Shown: positions 1 through 6,255 of the stretch, piece after piece
How the letters are laid out: the number at the start of each line of letters is the position of its first letter
Position numbering within the stretch: position 1 is the first letter of the stretch
Assembly (NCBI GenBank): GCA_964436315.1
Contig: CAYTCZ010000183.1
Location: 1 to 6,255, forward strand
Origin: CAYTCZ01 sp964436315
GTDB lineage: Bacteria; Actinomycetota; Thermoleophilia; Gaiellales; Gaiellaceae
Direction: 5' to 3'
Length of the DNA: 6,255 nucleotides
Made by a program: the position numbers and the translations under genes
Notes under the pieces: generated by a model
The model's database searches: none
Seen by the model: the letters and a program-made list of their open reading frames with translations, nothing else
Told to the model about the DNA's origin: nothing

Positions 1-20
1 CGCGGAAATGCTATTTGCGC

Positions 21-1664
21 CTACGCGCCGCGCTTGTCGCCGATCGCGTAGAGAGCCCCACCGCGCGTACCTACCCAGATCGTTCCCCCGAAGACCGCCG
101 GCGTCGCATCGATGCAGGCGTTATCGAGCTTGAGCTGCCACAACTCGCGAGGCGGCCTACCTTGCTTCGCTACGTCAAAGGCATGCACCGTGCCGCGGCA
201 GTCGCCGATGATGAGCACGTCGTCCACGACGGCGGGTGAGCCCCAGATCGGTCCTGGTAGCTCAAGTCGCCACTTGACCTTGCCGTTGCTGCGCCTGACT
301 CCGACGAGCTCGCCGCCATGCGTCGCGACGTACACCATCTTCCCGTGCAACGCGGGGGTCGACCAGACACCGGCCTTCCCCCAGAGGCCGGGTTTGTCGA
401 GGGGAACCGACCACACCACCGGCTTCCGTTTCTTCTTCGGATCGAGCTTCATCAATTGGCCGATCTGTGCTGAGCGCTTCGTGAACCGCTCGATCTGACT
501 GCCGATATAGAGGAAGCCCTTCTCGTCGACGACGACTGAGGCATCGGTGTCGTCGCCCGTCCAGAAACGGAAGACCCGCTTCGTCTTGTCACCGCCGCGA
601 AGCACGTCTGAGATGTCCCAGCCTTGGACGAGTCCGCCGGAGTTCGCGAAATACGCGACGCCGTTTCGGAAAGCCACCGAGCTTTCGATCGAAACACGGT
701 TATCTCCGATCGCGCGGAGCAACCTTCGATCCCAGCCCTTCACGCGCGCGACCACATTTGGAGCGACCTGCACCTTCCCGCTCGAGCCGAAGCTGCGGTT
801 CAACTTGATCACGTAGAACCACGAGTTCTCACCCCCGGCGAGCAGGTAGTCGCCGATCACGAGCGGCGCTGCATCCCAATCGTCGTTCCAGACCCACTTG
901 GGAACGCTCGTTCGGGAGTCGAGCTTCCACAGCACCTTCGGTCGCTTACGATCGAGCGCCACGATGCGAAGTTGGTTGTCTCGAGAGCCGGCGTAGTAGA
1001 GGGGATAGCCGTCCGGATCCGAGGTCGCCGAACCCTTGGCGAGATCGCCAGTTCGTAGCGGTTTCCGCTTCTGCCTCCCTGTTCGCCCGTTGACGAAGTG
1101 ATAGCGGCCGTCGAGAGCGCCGAACCGAACCTCGATCTTCCCCTGCCTGCCGACGATGACGTTTGGTTGACCAGTCCATCCGACGCCACACCACATGCTT
1201 TCGCCGTCCTCGTCGGTGGACTTCGAGCAGAGACTTCCCGATTCCGGATAGCGCCAGAGGATCGCCGGATTCTGAGGCACCGGGCCGGAGCCGTAGAAGG
1301 TGCGATTGGCGTTTCCTCGAAATGTCGTCAGGCCCTCGAAGTCGACGTTGATCGGCCTGGCCGTCGCCGAAGCCAGAGTCCGTTTGGACTTCTTCGCTGT
1401 TTCCTTCTTCTTCTCGAGCTCGGCGGAGGGCTCCGAGCCGAGGCCTGGGCCGGAGCCTCCTTCCGGTTCGGCCGCCTCCTGGTCGGCCGAGGCCGCGAAC
1501 GGCGTCGTCACTAATGCGGCGAGGATCAGGGCGAAGACGAGCGAGACGGCAGCGATGCTGATCCACGCCGCCCGTGTCTGGGGCCGGAACACGAGCGGCT
1601 GCCGGTAGCGGTGCACCGGTGTCTGCCGCAGGCAGCGGCCAGGGAGTGGTCGGTCGTCGGCCAC
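21..1664 (-). CDS. Membrane-anchored PQQ-like beta-propeller protein
   Basis: A predicted exported or surface propeller protein of unknown biochemical role, 547 residues. A short basic cytoplasmic head (about 1-31) is followed by one hydrophobic segment (about 32-60), which is a signal anchor or uncleaved signal peptide. Next comes an acidic, Gly/Pro-rich then Lys-rich linker (61-100), and then repeated propeller blades. Blade-like units appear near 135-190, 221-248, 263-290, 327-350, 374-408, 433-467, 474-512 and 518-543. Typical strand signatures are WSTPALHGKMVYVATHGGEL and SPAVVDDVLIIGD. This suggests seven or eight blades of the PQQ-like/quinoprotein-like fold. Cys146/Cys159 and Cys489/Cys517 could form extracytoplasmic disulfides. 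I see no catalytic residues of a PQQ alcohol dehydrogenase, so a binding, scaffold or BamB-like role is as likely as an enzyme. The longest start is GTG at 1664. In-frame GTGs at 1616 and 1592 also keep the membrane segment, and none has a strong ribosome site. The fold is fairly sure; the function is unknown. Confidence 0.85.
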   Translation of the reverse strand: MADDRPLPGRCLRQTPVHRYRQPLVFRPQTRAAWISIAAVSLVFALILAALVTTPFAASADQEAAEPEGGSGPGLGSEPSAELEKKKETAKKSKRTLASATARPINVDFEGLTTFRGNANRTFYGSGPVPQNPAILWRYPESGSLCSKSTDEDGESMWCGVGWTGQPNVIVGRQGKIEVRFGALDGRYHFVNGRTGRQKRKPLRTGDLAKGSATSDPDGYPLYYAGSRDNQLRIVALDRKRPKVLWKLDSRTSVPKWVWNDDWDAAPLVIGDYLLAGGENSWFYVIKLNRSFGSSGKVQVAPNVVARVKGWDRRLLRAIGDNRVSIESSVAFRNGVAYFANSGGLVQGWDISDVLRGGDKTKRVFRFWTGDDTDASVVVDEKGFLYIGSQIERFTKRSAQIGQLMKLDPKKKRKPVVWSVPLDKPGLWGKAGVWSTPALHGKMVYVATHGGELVGVRRSNGKVKWRLELPGPIWGSPAVVDDVLIIGDCRGTVHAFDVAKQGRPPRELWQLKLDNACIDATPAVFGGTIWVGTRGGALYAIGDKRGA

Positions 1665-1666
1665 TC

Positions 1667-1732
1667 ACCGGATTTCGCTCATTCTGCGCCGGTTCCTACG
1701 CAGAGACGGTCATGCGAATGCCGAAATCCGGT
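1667..1732. promoter_or_regulatory. Inverted repeat in divergent promoter region
   Basis: The spacer between the divergent propeller and cyclase genes contains a perfect 11-bp inverted repeat. The left arm ACCGGATTTCG is at 1667-1677, the right arm CGAAATCCGGT at 1722-1732, and 44 bases lie between them. An inner CATTC (1680-1684) can pair with GAATG (1716-1720), extending the dyad. Alternatively, TCTGCG (1683-1688) can pair with CGCAGA (1699-1704) as a smaller hairpin. The left arm sits 2 bases upstream of the longest propeller start, and the right arm ends 17 bases before the cyclase ATG. The placement fits a two-site operator that controls both promoters, or a structured leader. The function is inference; the repeat itself is directly visible. 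Confidence 0.45.
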
Positions 1733-1749
1733 CCTGTGAGAATGGCCGG

Positions 1750-3079
1750 ATGCGCCTGGAGACCCGTTATGCACGAAGCGGCGACGTCTCGATCGCCTAT
1801 CAGGTGGTCGGGGACGGGCCGCGCGATCTCCTCTACATCCACGGGCTGGGTCTCCAACGTCGAGTACGGCTGGGAAGTCCCCGAGATCGCCCGCTACCTC
1901 CGCAGACTTGCGTCCTTTTCCCGCCTGATCCTCTTCGATCGTCGCGGCACCGGCCTGTCCGACCCGGTGCGGACAGACAAGCTGCCGACACTGGAAGAAC
2001 GGATGGACGATGCCCGCGCGGTGCTCGATGCAGCCGACTCCGAACAAGCTGCCATCGTCGGAGCATCCGAGGGAGGAAGCCTCGGGATCCTCTTCGCCGC
2101 CACCCATCCGGAGCGGACCACAGCACTTGTCGGACTCGACATCTTTGCTAGGCGGCTGTGGAGCTCCGACTACCCATGGGCTCCGACCGCTGAACAGCGG
2201 GCCGAGGAAGCGGCGCTGATCCAATCTGACTGGGGAGGGATGATGGATTTGCGCAGTTACGCACCGAGCGCGGACGACGACTTTCTGAATCGGATGGCGA
2301 GTTTCTTCCGGATGAGCGCCAGTCCAGGTGCGGCAGAAGCACTCCTCCGCATGAACACCGAGATCGATGTGCGGCACGTGCTTCCCGCAATTCGCGTCCC
2401 GACGCTAATCGTGCATCGAAGCGGCGACTGCCAGGTAAGCGTCGAAGAAGCGCGGTGGATCGCAGATCGGATCCCAAATGCAAAGTACGTCGAGCTTCCC
2501 GGAGTCGATCATTTTCCGTTCGCTGGCGACCAGGACGCGCTCCTCGACGAGGTTGAGGAGTTCCTTACTGGATCCCGACGCACGACGGAGCCCGACCGGG
2601 TGCTCGCGACAATCCTCTTTCTCGACATCGTTGATTCAACAGCAAGGGCTGCCGAACTCGGTGATCGACGCTGGGGTGAGCTCCTCCTAGAGTTCCGCGA
2701 GTTCGCGCGCCGAGAGCTCGATCGCTTTCGTGGCGAGGAGATCGAAACGTCAGGGGACGCGATCCTGGCCAGCTTCGACGGTCCAGCACGTGCAGTACGC
2801 TGCGCGTTCGCGGTCCGGGACGAGGTCGCTCACCTCGGAATCGAGGTTCGTGCCGGTGTCCATACGGGCGAATGCGTGCGTGTTGATGGAGGACTCGCAG
2901 GAATCGCCGTGCACATCGGCGCAAGGATTGCCGATCTCGCAGGCCCGGGTGACGTCTTGGCCTCGTCGACCGTGCGCGACCTCGTCGCAGGATCGGGCCT
3001 CGAGTTCGAAGACCGGGGTGTTCACGCTTTACGCGGAGTCCCCGACGAGTGGCAGCTCCTCGCGGCTCGCCCAGGCTGA
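1750..3079 (+). CDS. Alpha/beta hydrolase - class III nucleotide cyclase fusion (frameshifted)
   Basis: A predicted cytoplasmic enzyme joining an N-terminal alpha/beta hydrolase domain to a C-terminal adenylate/guanylate cyclase domain, as in mycobacterial Rv1900c (LipJ). As written, the reading frame breaks. Residues 1-32 lie in the frame of ATG 1750, and the rest lies in the +1 frame from TGG at 1847 to the TGA at 3077-3079. Dropping one base near 1843-1846 gives a 442-residue protein. The hydrolase (about 1-272) shows a GASEGG nucleophile elbow with Ser106, a likely acid at Asp226 and a likely base at His254. The cyclase (about 282-442) has FLDIVDST with metal ligand Asp292, and SGDAIL with Asp336. 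Glu332 occupies the base-specifying Lys position. His388 replaces the catalytic Asn, and Arg392 is kept. No strong Shine-Dalgarno precedes ATG 1750. The +1 frame is open back to GTG 1574, but its translation there lacks family similarity. The gene is either a recent pseudogene, a sequence error or, less likely, recoded. Confidence 0.85.
1843..1846 (+). other. Site of one-base frameshift in the cyclase gene
   Basis: Upstream of this point the frame starting at 1750 reads RYARSGDVSIAYQVVGDG and ends in LLYIHG, the normal start of this hydrolase-cyclase family. Downstream, the next frame reads WVSNVEYGWE and then LILFDRRGTGLSDPV, the normal continuation. Removing one G of the GGG run, or the following C, gives a seamless His-Gly-Trp-Val join. 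GC-rich third codon positions also switch frame at this place, which independently supports a single-base insertion rather than a late start codon. Confidence 0.8.
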
Positions 3080-3082
3080 GCG

Positions 3083-5083
3083 TCAGGCGGCGCTTTCGGC
3101 CGCCTGTAAGTCCCGCCTCAGCTCTTTGATCTCATCGCGGAGCTTCGCTGCGTACTCGAATCGCAGTTCCTCGGCAGCAGCTCGCATCTCTTCATCGAGC
3201 GTCACGACGAGCTTTTCGATCTCGTCGGCCGACATCCCCTCGACCTTCCGACCGCGCTTCCGCTTGCCTGGCACCGTCGGCGACTCGAGCGCAAGGAACT
3301 CAGCGATGTCAGAAACGCCTTTCTGGATGGACTCCGGCGTGATGCCGTGCTCCTCGTTGTAGGCGAGCTGGATCTGGCGACGTCGATTCGTCTCCTCCAT
3401 TGCGCCTTTGATCGCCTCTGTCAACTTGTCGGCGTAGAGCAAGACCTTCCCATTAACGTTTCGCGCGGCTCGTCCGATCGTCTGGATGAGCGCCGTTTGA
3501 CCGCGAAGGAACCCCTCTTTGTCGGCGTCGAGGATGACGACGAGCGAGACCTCGGGGAGGTCGAGACCCTCGCGTAGAAGATTGACGCCAACGAGAACGT
3601 CGAACTCTCCAAGGCGCAGCTCACGGATGATCTGAATCCGATCGAGCGTGTCAACTTCCGAATGGAGGTACCGAGCTCGAACGCCTGACTCGAGGAGATA
3701 GTCGGTCAGGTCCTCGGCCATCTTCTTCGTCAGGGTGGTAACGAGGACGCGCTCGCCTTCCTCCTCCCGACGCCGGATCTCGTTCAGCACGTCGTCGATC
3801 TGATTCTTCGTCGAGCGTAGCTCGACCTCGGGATCCACGATGCCGGTCGGCCTGACAATCTGCTCCGCAATCTGCGTCGAGTGGCGAAGCTCGAAGGATC
3901 CCGGCGTGGCGGAGACGAACACCATCTGCGGCACCCGTTCCCGGAACTCGTCGAATCGGAGCGGCCGGTTGTCGAGCGCGGACGGGAGCCGGAAGCCGAA
4001 CTCGACAAGTGTCTCCTTCCGCGACCGGTCGCCCTCGTACATCCCGCCGACTTGGGGAACGGTCTGGTGGGACTCATCGATGAAGCAGACGAAATCGTCC
4101 GGGAAGAAGTCGAGCAACGTATGAGGCGGAGTTCCCGCTTCGCGTCCGTCGAGGAACCGCGAGTAGTTCTCGATGCCGTTGCAATAGCCGAGCTCGAGCA
4201 TCATCTCGACGTCGTATTCGGTCCGAGAGCGGATGCGGTGAGCCTCGAGCATCTTCCCCTGCTCCTCGAAGAAGCGCACCTGCTCCTCGAGCTCTGCACG
4301 GATGTCGGCGACGGCACCCTCGATCGTCGATTTCGAGGTCACGTATTGAGTCGCAGGGAAGATCGCGAGATGCTCGAGGCGCGCATAGATCTCGCCAGAG
4401 AGCGGGTCGAAGTGCGTGATCTGCTCGACCTCGTCACCGAAGAACGAGATCCGGTACGCGGATTCCATGTGCGCGGGTTGCACCTCGACGATGTCCCCAC
4501 GAACACGGAAGCGACCACGACCGAGGATCGAGTCGTTTCGCGCGTACTGAATATTCACGAGCTTCCGTAGCATCTCGTCCCGGTCGATCTCGAGACCGAC
4601 CCCGAGCAGCACCGTCTGGACTTCGTATTCCTCAGGTGAACCGAGCCCGTAGATACAGGAAACCGACGCGACGATCACGACGTCGCGACGAACGAGCAGT
4701 GCGCTCGTCGCCGCATGTCGGAGTCGGTCGATGTCGTCGTTGATCGATGCGTCCTTCTCGATGTAGAGGTCGGCCTGGGGGACGTACGCCTCCGGCTGGT
4801 AGTAGTCGTAGTACGAGACGAAGTACTCGACGGCGTTGTCGGGCAGGAACTCGCGGAACTCGTTGCAGAGTTGCGCGGCAAGCGTCTTGTTGTGTGCAAT
4901 GACCAGCGAAGGCTTCTGGATCTGCTCGATGATCCAGGCCATCGTTGCCGTCTTCCCCGTGCCCGTCGCTCCGAGGAGCGTCTGAAACTGGTCACCCGCG
5001 GTGATTGACTCGGCCAGAGCTGTGACCGCTTGTGGTTGATCCCCAGTTGGCGAATAGGCGTCGGAGACCTTGAACTCGGACAT
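3083..5083 (-). CDS. uvrB: UvrABC system protein B (excinuclease helicase subunit)
   Basis: The damage-verifying subunit of bacterial nucleotide excision repair. UvrA loads it on DNA, it uses ATP to probe the lesion, and it then recruits UvrC. At 666 residues it is full length for the family. Visible parts are the Walker A GATGTGKT (38-45), the beta-hairpin region with YYDYYQPEAYVP (91-102) that inserts between DNA strands, the Walker B DESH (336-339), SATPGS (391-396), helicase motif VI QTIGRAARN (534-542) and a C-terminal UVR domain (about 622-656) for UvrA/UvrC contact. A Lys/Arg-rich linker (606-613) precedes the UVR domain. The ATG at 5083 has a fair ribosome site, and the start MSEFKVSDAYSPTGDQP matches the family. 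It lies 41 bases after the transglycosylase and probably shares the coaE transcript. I see no LexA-type operator in that gap. Its stop is 3 bases from the end of the convergent cyclase gene. The identification is essentially certain. Confidence 0.98.
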   Translation of the reverse strand: MSEFKVSDAYSPTGDQPQAVTALAESITAGDQFQTLLGATGTGKTATMAWIIEQIQKPSLVIAHNKTLAAQLCNEFREFLPDNAVEYFVSYYDYYQPEAYVPQADLYIEKDASINDDIDRLRHAATSALLVRRDVVIVASVSCIYGLGSPEEYEVQTVLLGVGLEIDRDEMLRKLVNIQYARNDSILGRGRFRVRGDIVEVQPAHMESAYRISFFGDEVEQITHFDPLSGEIYARLEHLAIFPATQYVTSKSTIEGAVADIRAELEEQVRFFEEQGKMLEAHRIRSRTEYDVEMMLELGYCNGIENYSRFLDGREAGTPPHTLLDFFPDDFVCFIDESHQTVPQVGGMYEGDRSRKETLVEFGFRLPSALDNRPLRFDEFRERVPQMVFVSATPGSFELRHSTQIAEQIVRPTGIVDPEVELRSTKNQIDDVLNEIRRREEEGERVLVTTLTKKMAEDLTDYLLESGVRARYLHSEVDTLDRIQIIRELRLGEFDVLVGVNLLREGLDLPEVSLVVILDADKEGFLRGQTALIQTIGRAARNVNGKVLLYADKLTEAIKGAMEETNRRRQIQLAYNEEHGITPESIQKGVSDIAEFLALESPTVPGKRKRGRKVEGMSADEIEKLVVTLDEEMRAAAEELRFEYAAKLRDEIKELRRDLQAAESAA
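3084..3106. terminator. GC-rich hairpin at convergent gene ends (possible bidirectional terminator)
   Basis: A perfect 8-bp stem, CAGGCGGC (3084-3091) pairing with GCCGCCTG (3099-3106), closes a 7-base loop. It lies inside the last codons of uvrB and begins 5 bases after the cyclase stop. The symmetry lets it fold in transcripts from either strand, so it could end or stabilise both. Neither side has a run of T, so classical intrinsic termination is doubtful, and it could simply reflect the Ala-rich uvrB end. Confidence 0.35.
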
Positions 5084-5086
5084 CAG

Positions 5087-5094
5087 CCCATCCT
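5087..5094 (-). promoter_or_regulatory. Ribosome binding site for uvrB
   Basis: On the minus strand the sequence AGGATGGG precedes the uvrB ATG. The AGGA core is 7 bases from the start codon, which is a normal spacing and supports the start at 5083. The full gap 5084-5124 is too short for an obvious separate promoter, and I recognise none in it. Confidence 0.5.
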
Positions 5095-5124
5095 AGCCAT
5101 GTGCACCGCCGTGCCGACCCGGCG

Positions 5125-5670
5125 TCAGAGACCGAGCTGATCTCGGTATGCGCGCGCATAGATCTCTCGGGCGTCCAGCACCCGATCGACGTACTCGCGT
5201 GTCTCGGCGAACTCGATCCGATTTCCCGACGAGATCCACTCGTCGACGTTTGCCTGGCCCGCGTTGTAGGCAGCCAGAGCGAGCTCGAGATCGTCGTACT
5301 TGTTCAGGAGACGACGGAGGTAGAACGAACCGTAGCGAACGTTGATCTCCGGGTCATAGAGATCGTCGACGACGAACTCGCTCCCGCCGGTGTTGAGCGC
5401 GATCCCTTCGGCCGTGTCCGGTAGGAGCTGCATCAGACCGATCGCACCGGAGCTCGACTCTGCGTCGGCGTCGAACTTCGACTCGCTGTAGATCACCGCG
5501 GCAATCAGGGCAGCGTCGAGCTCATAGTTCTCCGCGTGCCCCCGCACGATGTGCTCGTACTCGAGCGGGTAGCGAAATCGCGCGTACCAGGACGGCATCG
5601 TCCGCTCGACAATGAGGAACGCTGAGCCAAGGACAGCAACGCCGACCAGAAGGGTCAGGACCCTAGCCAC
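5125..5670 (-). CDS. Membrane-anchored lytic transglycosylase (SLT/GH23 family)
   Basis: A 181-residue peptidoglycan-cleaving enzyme that cuts the MurNAc-GlcNAc bond to give 1,6-anhydro ends, predicted to act outside the membrane. A hydrophobic N-terminal segment (about 4-22) is an anchor or signal. The SLT domain follows, with catalytic Glu63 in IYSESKF, GLMQLLP (78-84) and ALAAYNAGQANV (132-143), all standard family motifs. The frame stays open upstream to ATG 6003, but that extension is Arg-rich, unlike any known domain, and lies antiparallel in frame-shadow over coaE. I therefore place the start at GTG 5670, just before the membrane segment. This start overlaps the coaE end by 16 bases, suggesting translational coupling, although the ribosome site is weak. 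The next ATG inside would remove the membrane segment. The family is very secure; the start is moderately secure. Confidence 0.9.
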   Translation of the reverse strand: MARVLTLLVGVAVLGSAFLIVERTMPSWYARFRYPLEYEHIVRGHAENYELDAALIAAVIYSESKFDADAESSSGAIGLMQLLPDTAEGIALNTGGSEFVVDDLYDPEINVRYGSFYLRRLLNKYDDLELALAAYNAGQANVDEWISSGNRIEFAETREYVDRVLDAREIYARAYRDQLGL

Positions 5671-6255
5671 GCGCTCAGCTCGTGAATGAGATCGGTGACG
5701 AATGCATCGAGCTCTTCGAGGGTACCGACGTTCTCGTACGTGAAATCGGCACGTCGAAGCTTCTCTGCCTCGGGAAGAAGGCGCTGCTCGCGCTCGTCCG
5801 TCGCATGGCTCACTCGGCCACGCCGGACCTCTGACGGCGCGGTCACCACGAGCACGGCGTCGAGATGGGCCTCCGAACCTGCCTCGTAGAGGAGCGGGAT
5901 TTCGATGACGCACAGGGCAGGCGGTTCCGGTTGCCGACCCAGATCGTCCCGCCATGTGAGATAGCGGTCTACGACGCGGGGATGGAGAACACTCTCGAGC
6001 CATTCCAGTTCGGCGCGATCCTCGAATACCACGGCGCCAACCTTCCTCCGGTCGATCTCTCTCCGCGCTCCGAGGACCTGCTCGCCCCAGCGAGAGCGGA
6101 GGGATTCGATGACGGCATCGTCGTTTGCCAGGAGATAGTGGACGATCTCGTCGGAAGAGATCACCGGCACCCCGTGGCGCCTGAATGCGGCGAGCACCTC
6201 ACTCTTTCCGGCGCCGATTCCACCCGTGACGCCGAGCGTCAGCGGGCGCGACTTA
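5655..6255 (-). CDS. coaE: Dephospho-CoA kinase, N-terminus beyond the window
   Basis: The last step of coenzyme A synthesis: ATP-dependent phosphorylation of the 3'-hydroxyl of dephospho-CoA in the cytoplasm. 199 codons are visible, and the frame is still open at the right edge. The first visible residues are KSRPLTLGVTGGIGAGKS, so only a few residues are likely missing. The P-loop GGIGAGKS (visible residues 11-18) is intact. Also seen are VISSDEI with Asp35 where the family usually has an Asp-Ala-Asp-like motif, LHPRV (90-94), the EIPLLYE segment (118-124) and RADFTYENVGTLEEL (168-182), where the family has an ADxxxxN-type signature. The C-terminal style, with REQRLLP before that signature, resembles actinobacterial and Thermoleophilia CoaE. 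An internal GTG at 6197 would start after the P-loop and is not a credible start. It heads the coaE - transglycosylase - uvrB cluster within this window. Confidence 0.95.
   Translation of the reverse strand, partial: KSRPLTLGVTGGIGAGKSEVLAAFRRHGVPVISSDEIVHYLLANDDAVIESLRSRWGEQVLGARREIDRRKVGAVVFEDRAELEWLESVLHPRVVDRYLTWRDDLGRQPEPPALCVIEIPLLYEAGSEAHLDAVLVVTAPSEVRRGRVSHATDEREQRLLPEAEKLRRADFTYENVGTLEELDAFVTDLIHELSAWLGS

Noticed and set aside
946..1668. 240-codon open frame on the minus strand overlapping the propeller gene
   Set aside because: It is Arg/Gly/Pro-rich with no recognisable motif and overlaps, in another frame, a gene with clear propeller blades and a membrane segment.
1574..1846. N-terminal extension of the cyclase in the +1 frame from GTG 1574
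   Set aside because: The extension lies antisense over the propeller gene start, its translation is low-complexity Ala/Gly/Arg/Ser, and the true family N-terminus is found in the other frame from 1750. It looks like a chance open frame in GC-rich DNA.
1679..2377. 232-codon open frame on the minus strand
   Set aside because: It is antisense to the hydrolase domain, rich in Cys, Arg and Gly without pattern, and has no supporting start or motif.
2730..3362. 210-codon plus-strand open frame across the cyclase-uvrB junction
   Set aside because: It spans two well-supported genes in the wrong frame and is Ser/Arg-rich with no motif.
3881..4570. 229-codon open frame on the plus strand
   Set aside because: It lies wholly antisense within uvrB, has the Glu/Asp/Val/Leu-rich look of a reverse-complement shadow, and shows no domain motif.
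5084..5124. LexA/SOS operator upstream of uvrB
   Set aside because: I looked for actinobacterial GAAC-N4-GTTC-like or other palindromic boxes in the gap and saw none.
5671..6003. N-terminal extension of the lytic transglycosylase to ATG 6003
   Set aside because: It overlaps coaE in another frame on the same strand, is Arg-rich with no signal or domain, and would bury the membrane segment more than 100 residues in. The GTG at 5670 gives a normal anchored enzyme.

Overview
The window looks like a chromosomal segment of a high-GC actinobacterium. The GC-rich third positions, GTG starts, the CoaE C-terminal style and the coaE - transglycosylase - uvrB order together suggest a Thermoleophilia-type lineage (Gaiellales or Solirubrobacterales). 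That placement is inference from gene style and order, not from a marker gene. Coding density is very high, no stretch over 100 bases lacks a gene, and I see no tRNA, rRNA, CRISPR array, insertion sequence or phage gene.

Layout from left to right: (1) minus strand, 21-1664, a membrane-anchored, exported PQQ-like beta-propeller protein of unknown function. (2) 1665-1749, a divergent intergenic region with a perfect 11-bp inverted repeat. (3) plus strand, 1750-3079, a fusion of an alpha/beta hydrolase and a class III nucleotide cyclase, of the same architecture as mycobacterial Rv1900c (LipJ). As written it carries a one-base frameshift near 1843-1846, between two halves that are both clearly recognisable. 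(4) minus strand, 3083-5083, full-length uvrB, meeting the cyclase tail to tail with 3 bases between them. (5) minus strand, 5125-5670, a small membrane-anchored lytic transglycosylase. (6) minus strand, 5655 to the right edge, coaE (dephospho-CoA kinase), cut at its N-terminus by the window edge.

coaE, the transglycosylase and uvrB form a tight same-strand cluster (16-base overlap, then a 41-base gap), probably one transcript that links coenzyme A synthesis, cell-wall turnover and nucleotide excision repair by housekeeping co-location rather than shared function. The cyclase and the propeller gene are a divergent accessory pair. The points most worth a second look are the cyclase frameshift, its non-canonical substrate-specifying residues, and the dyad element in the divergent spacer. 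I do not see evidence for a wholly new multi-gene system here.
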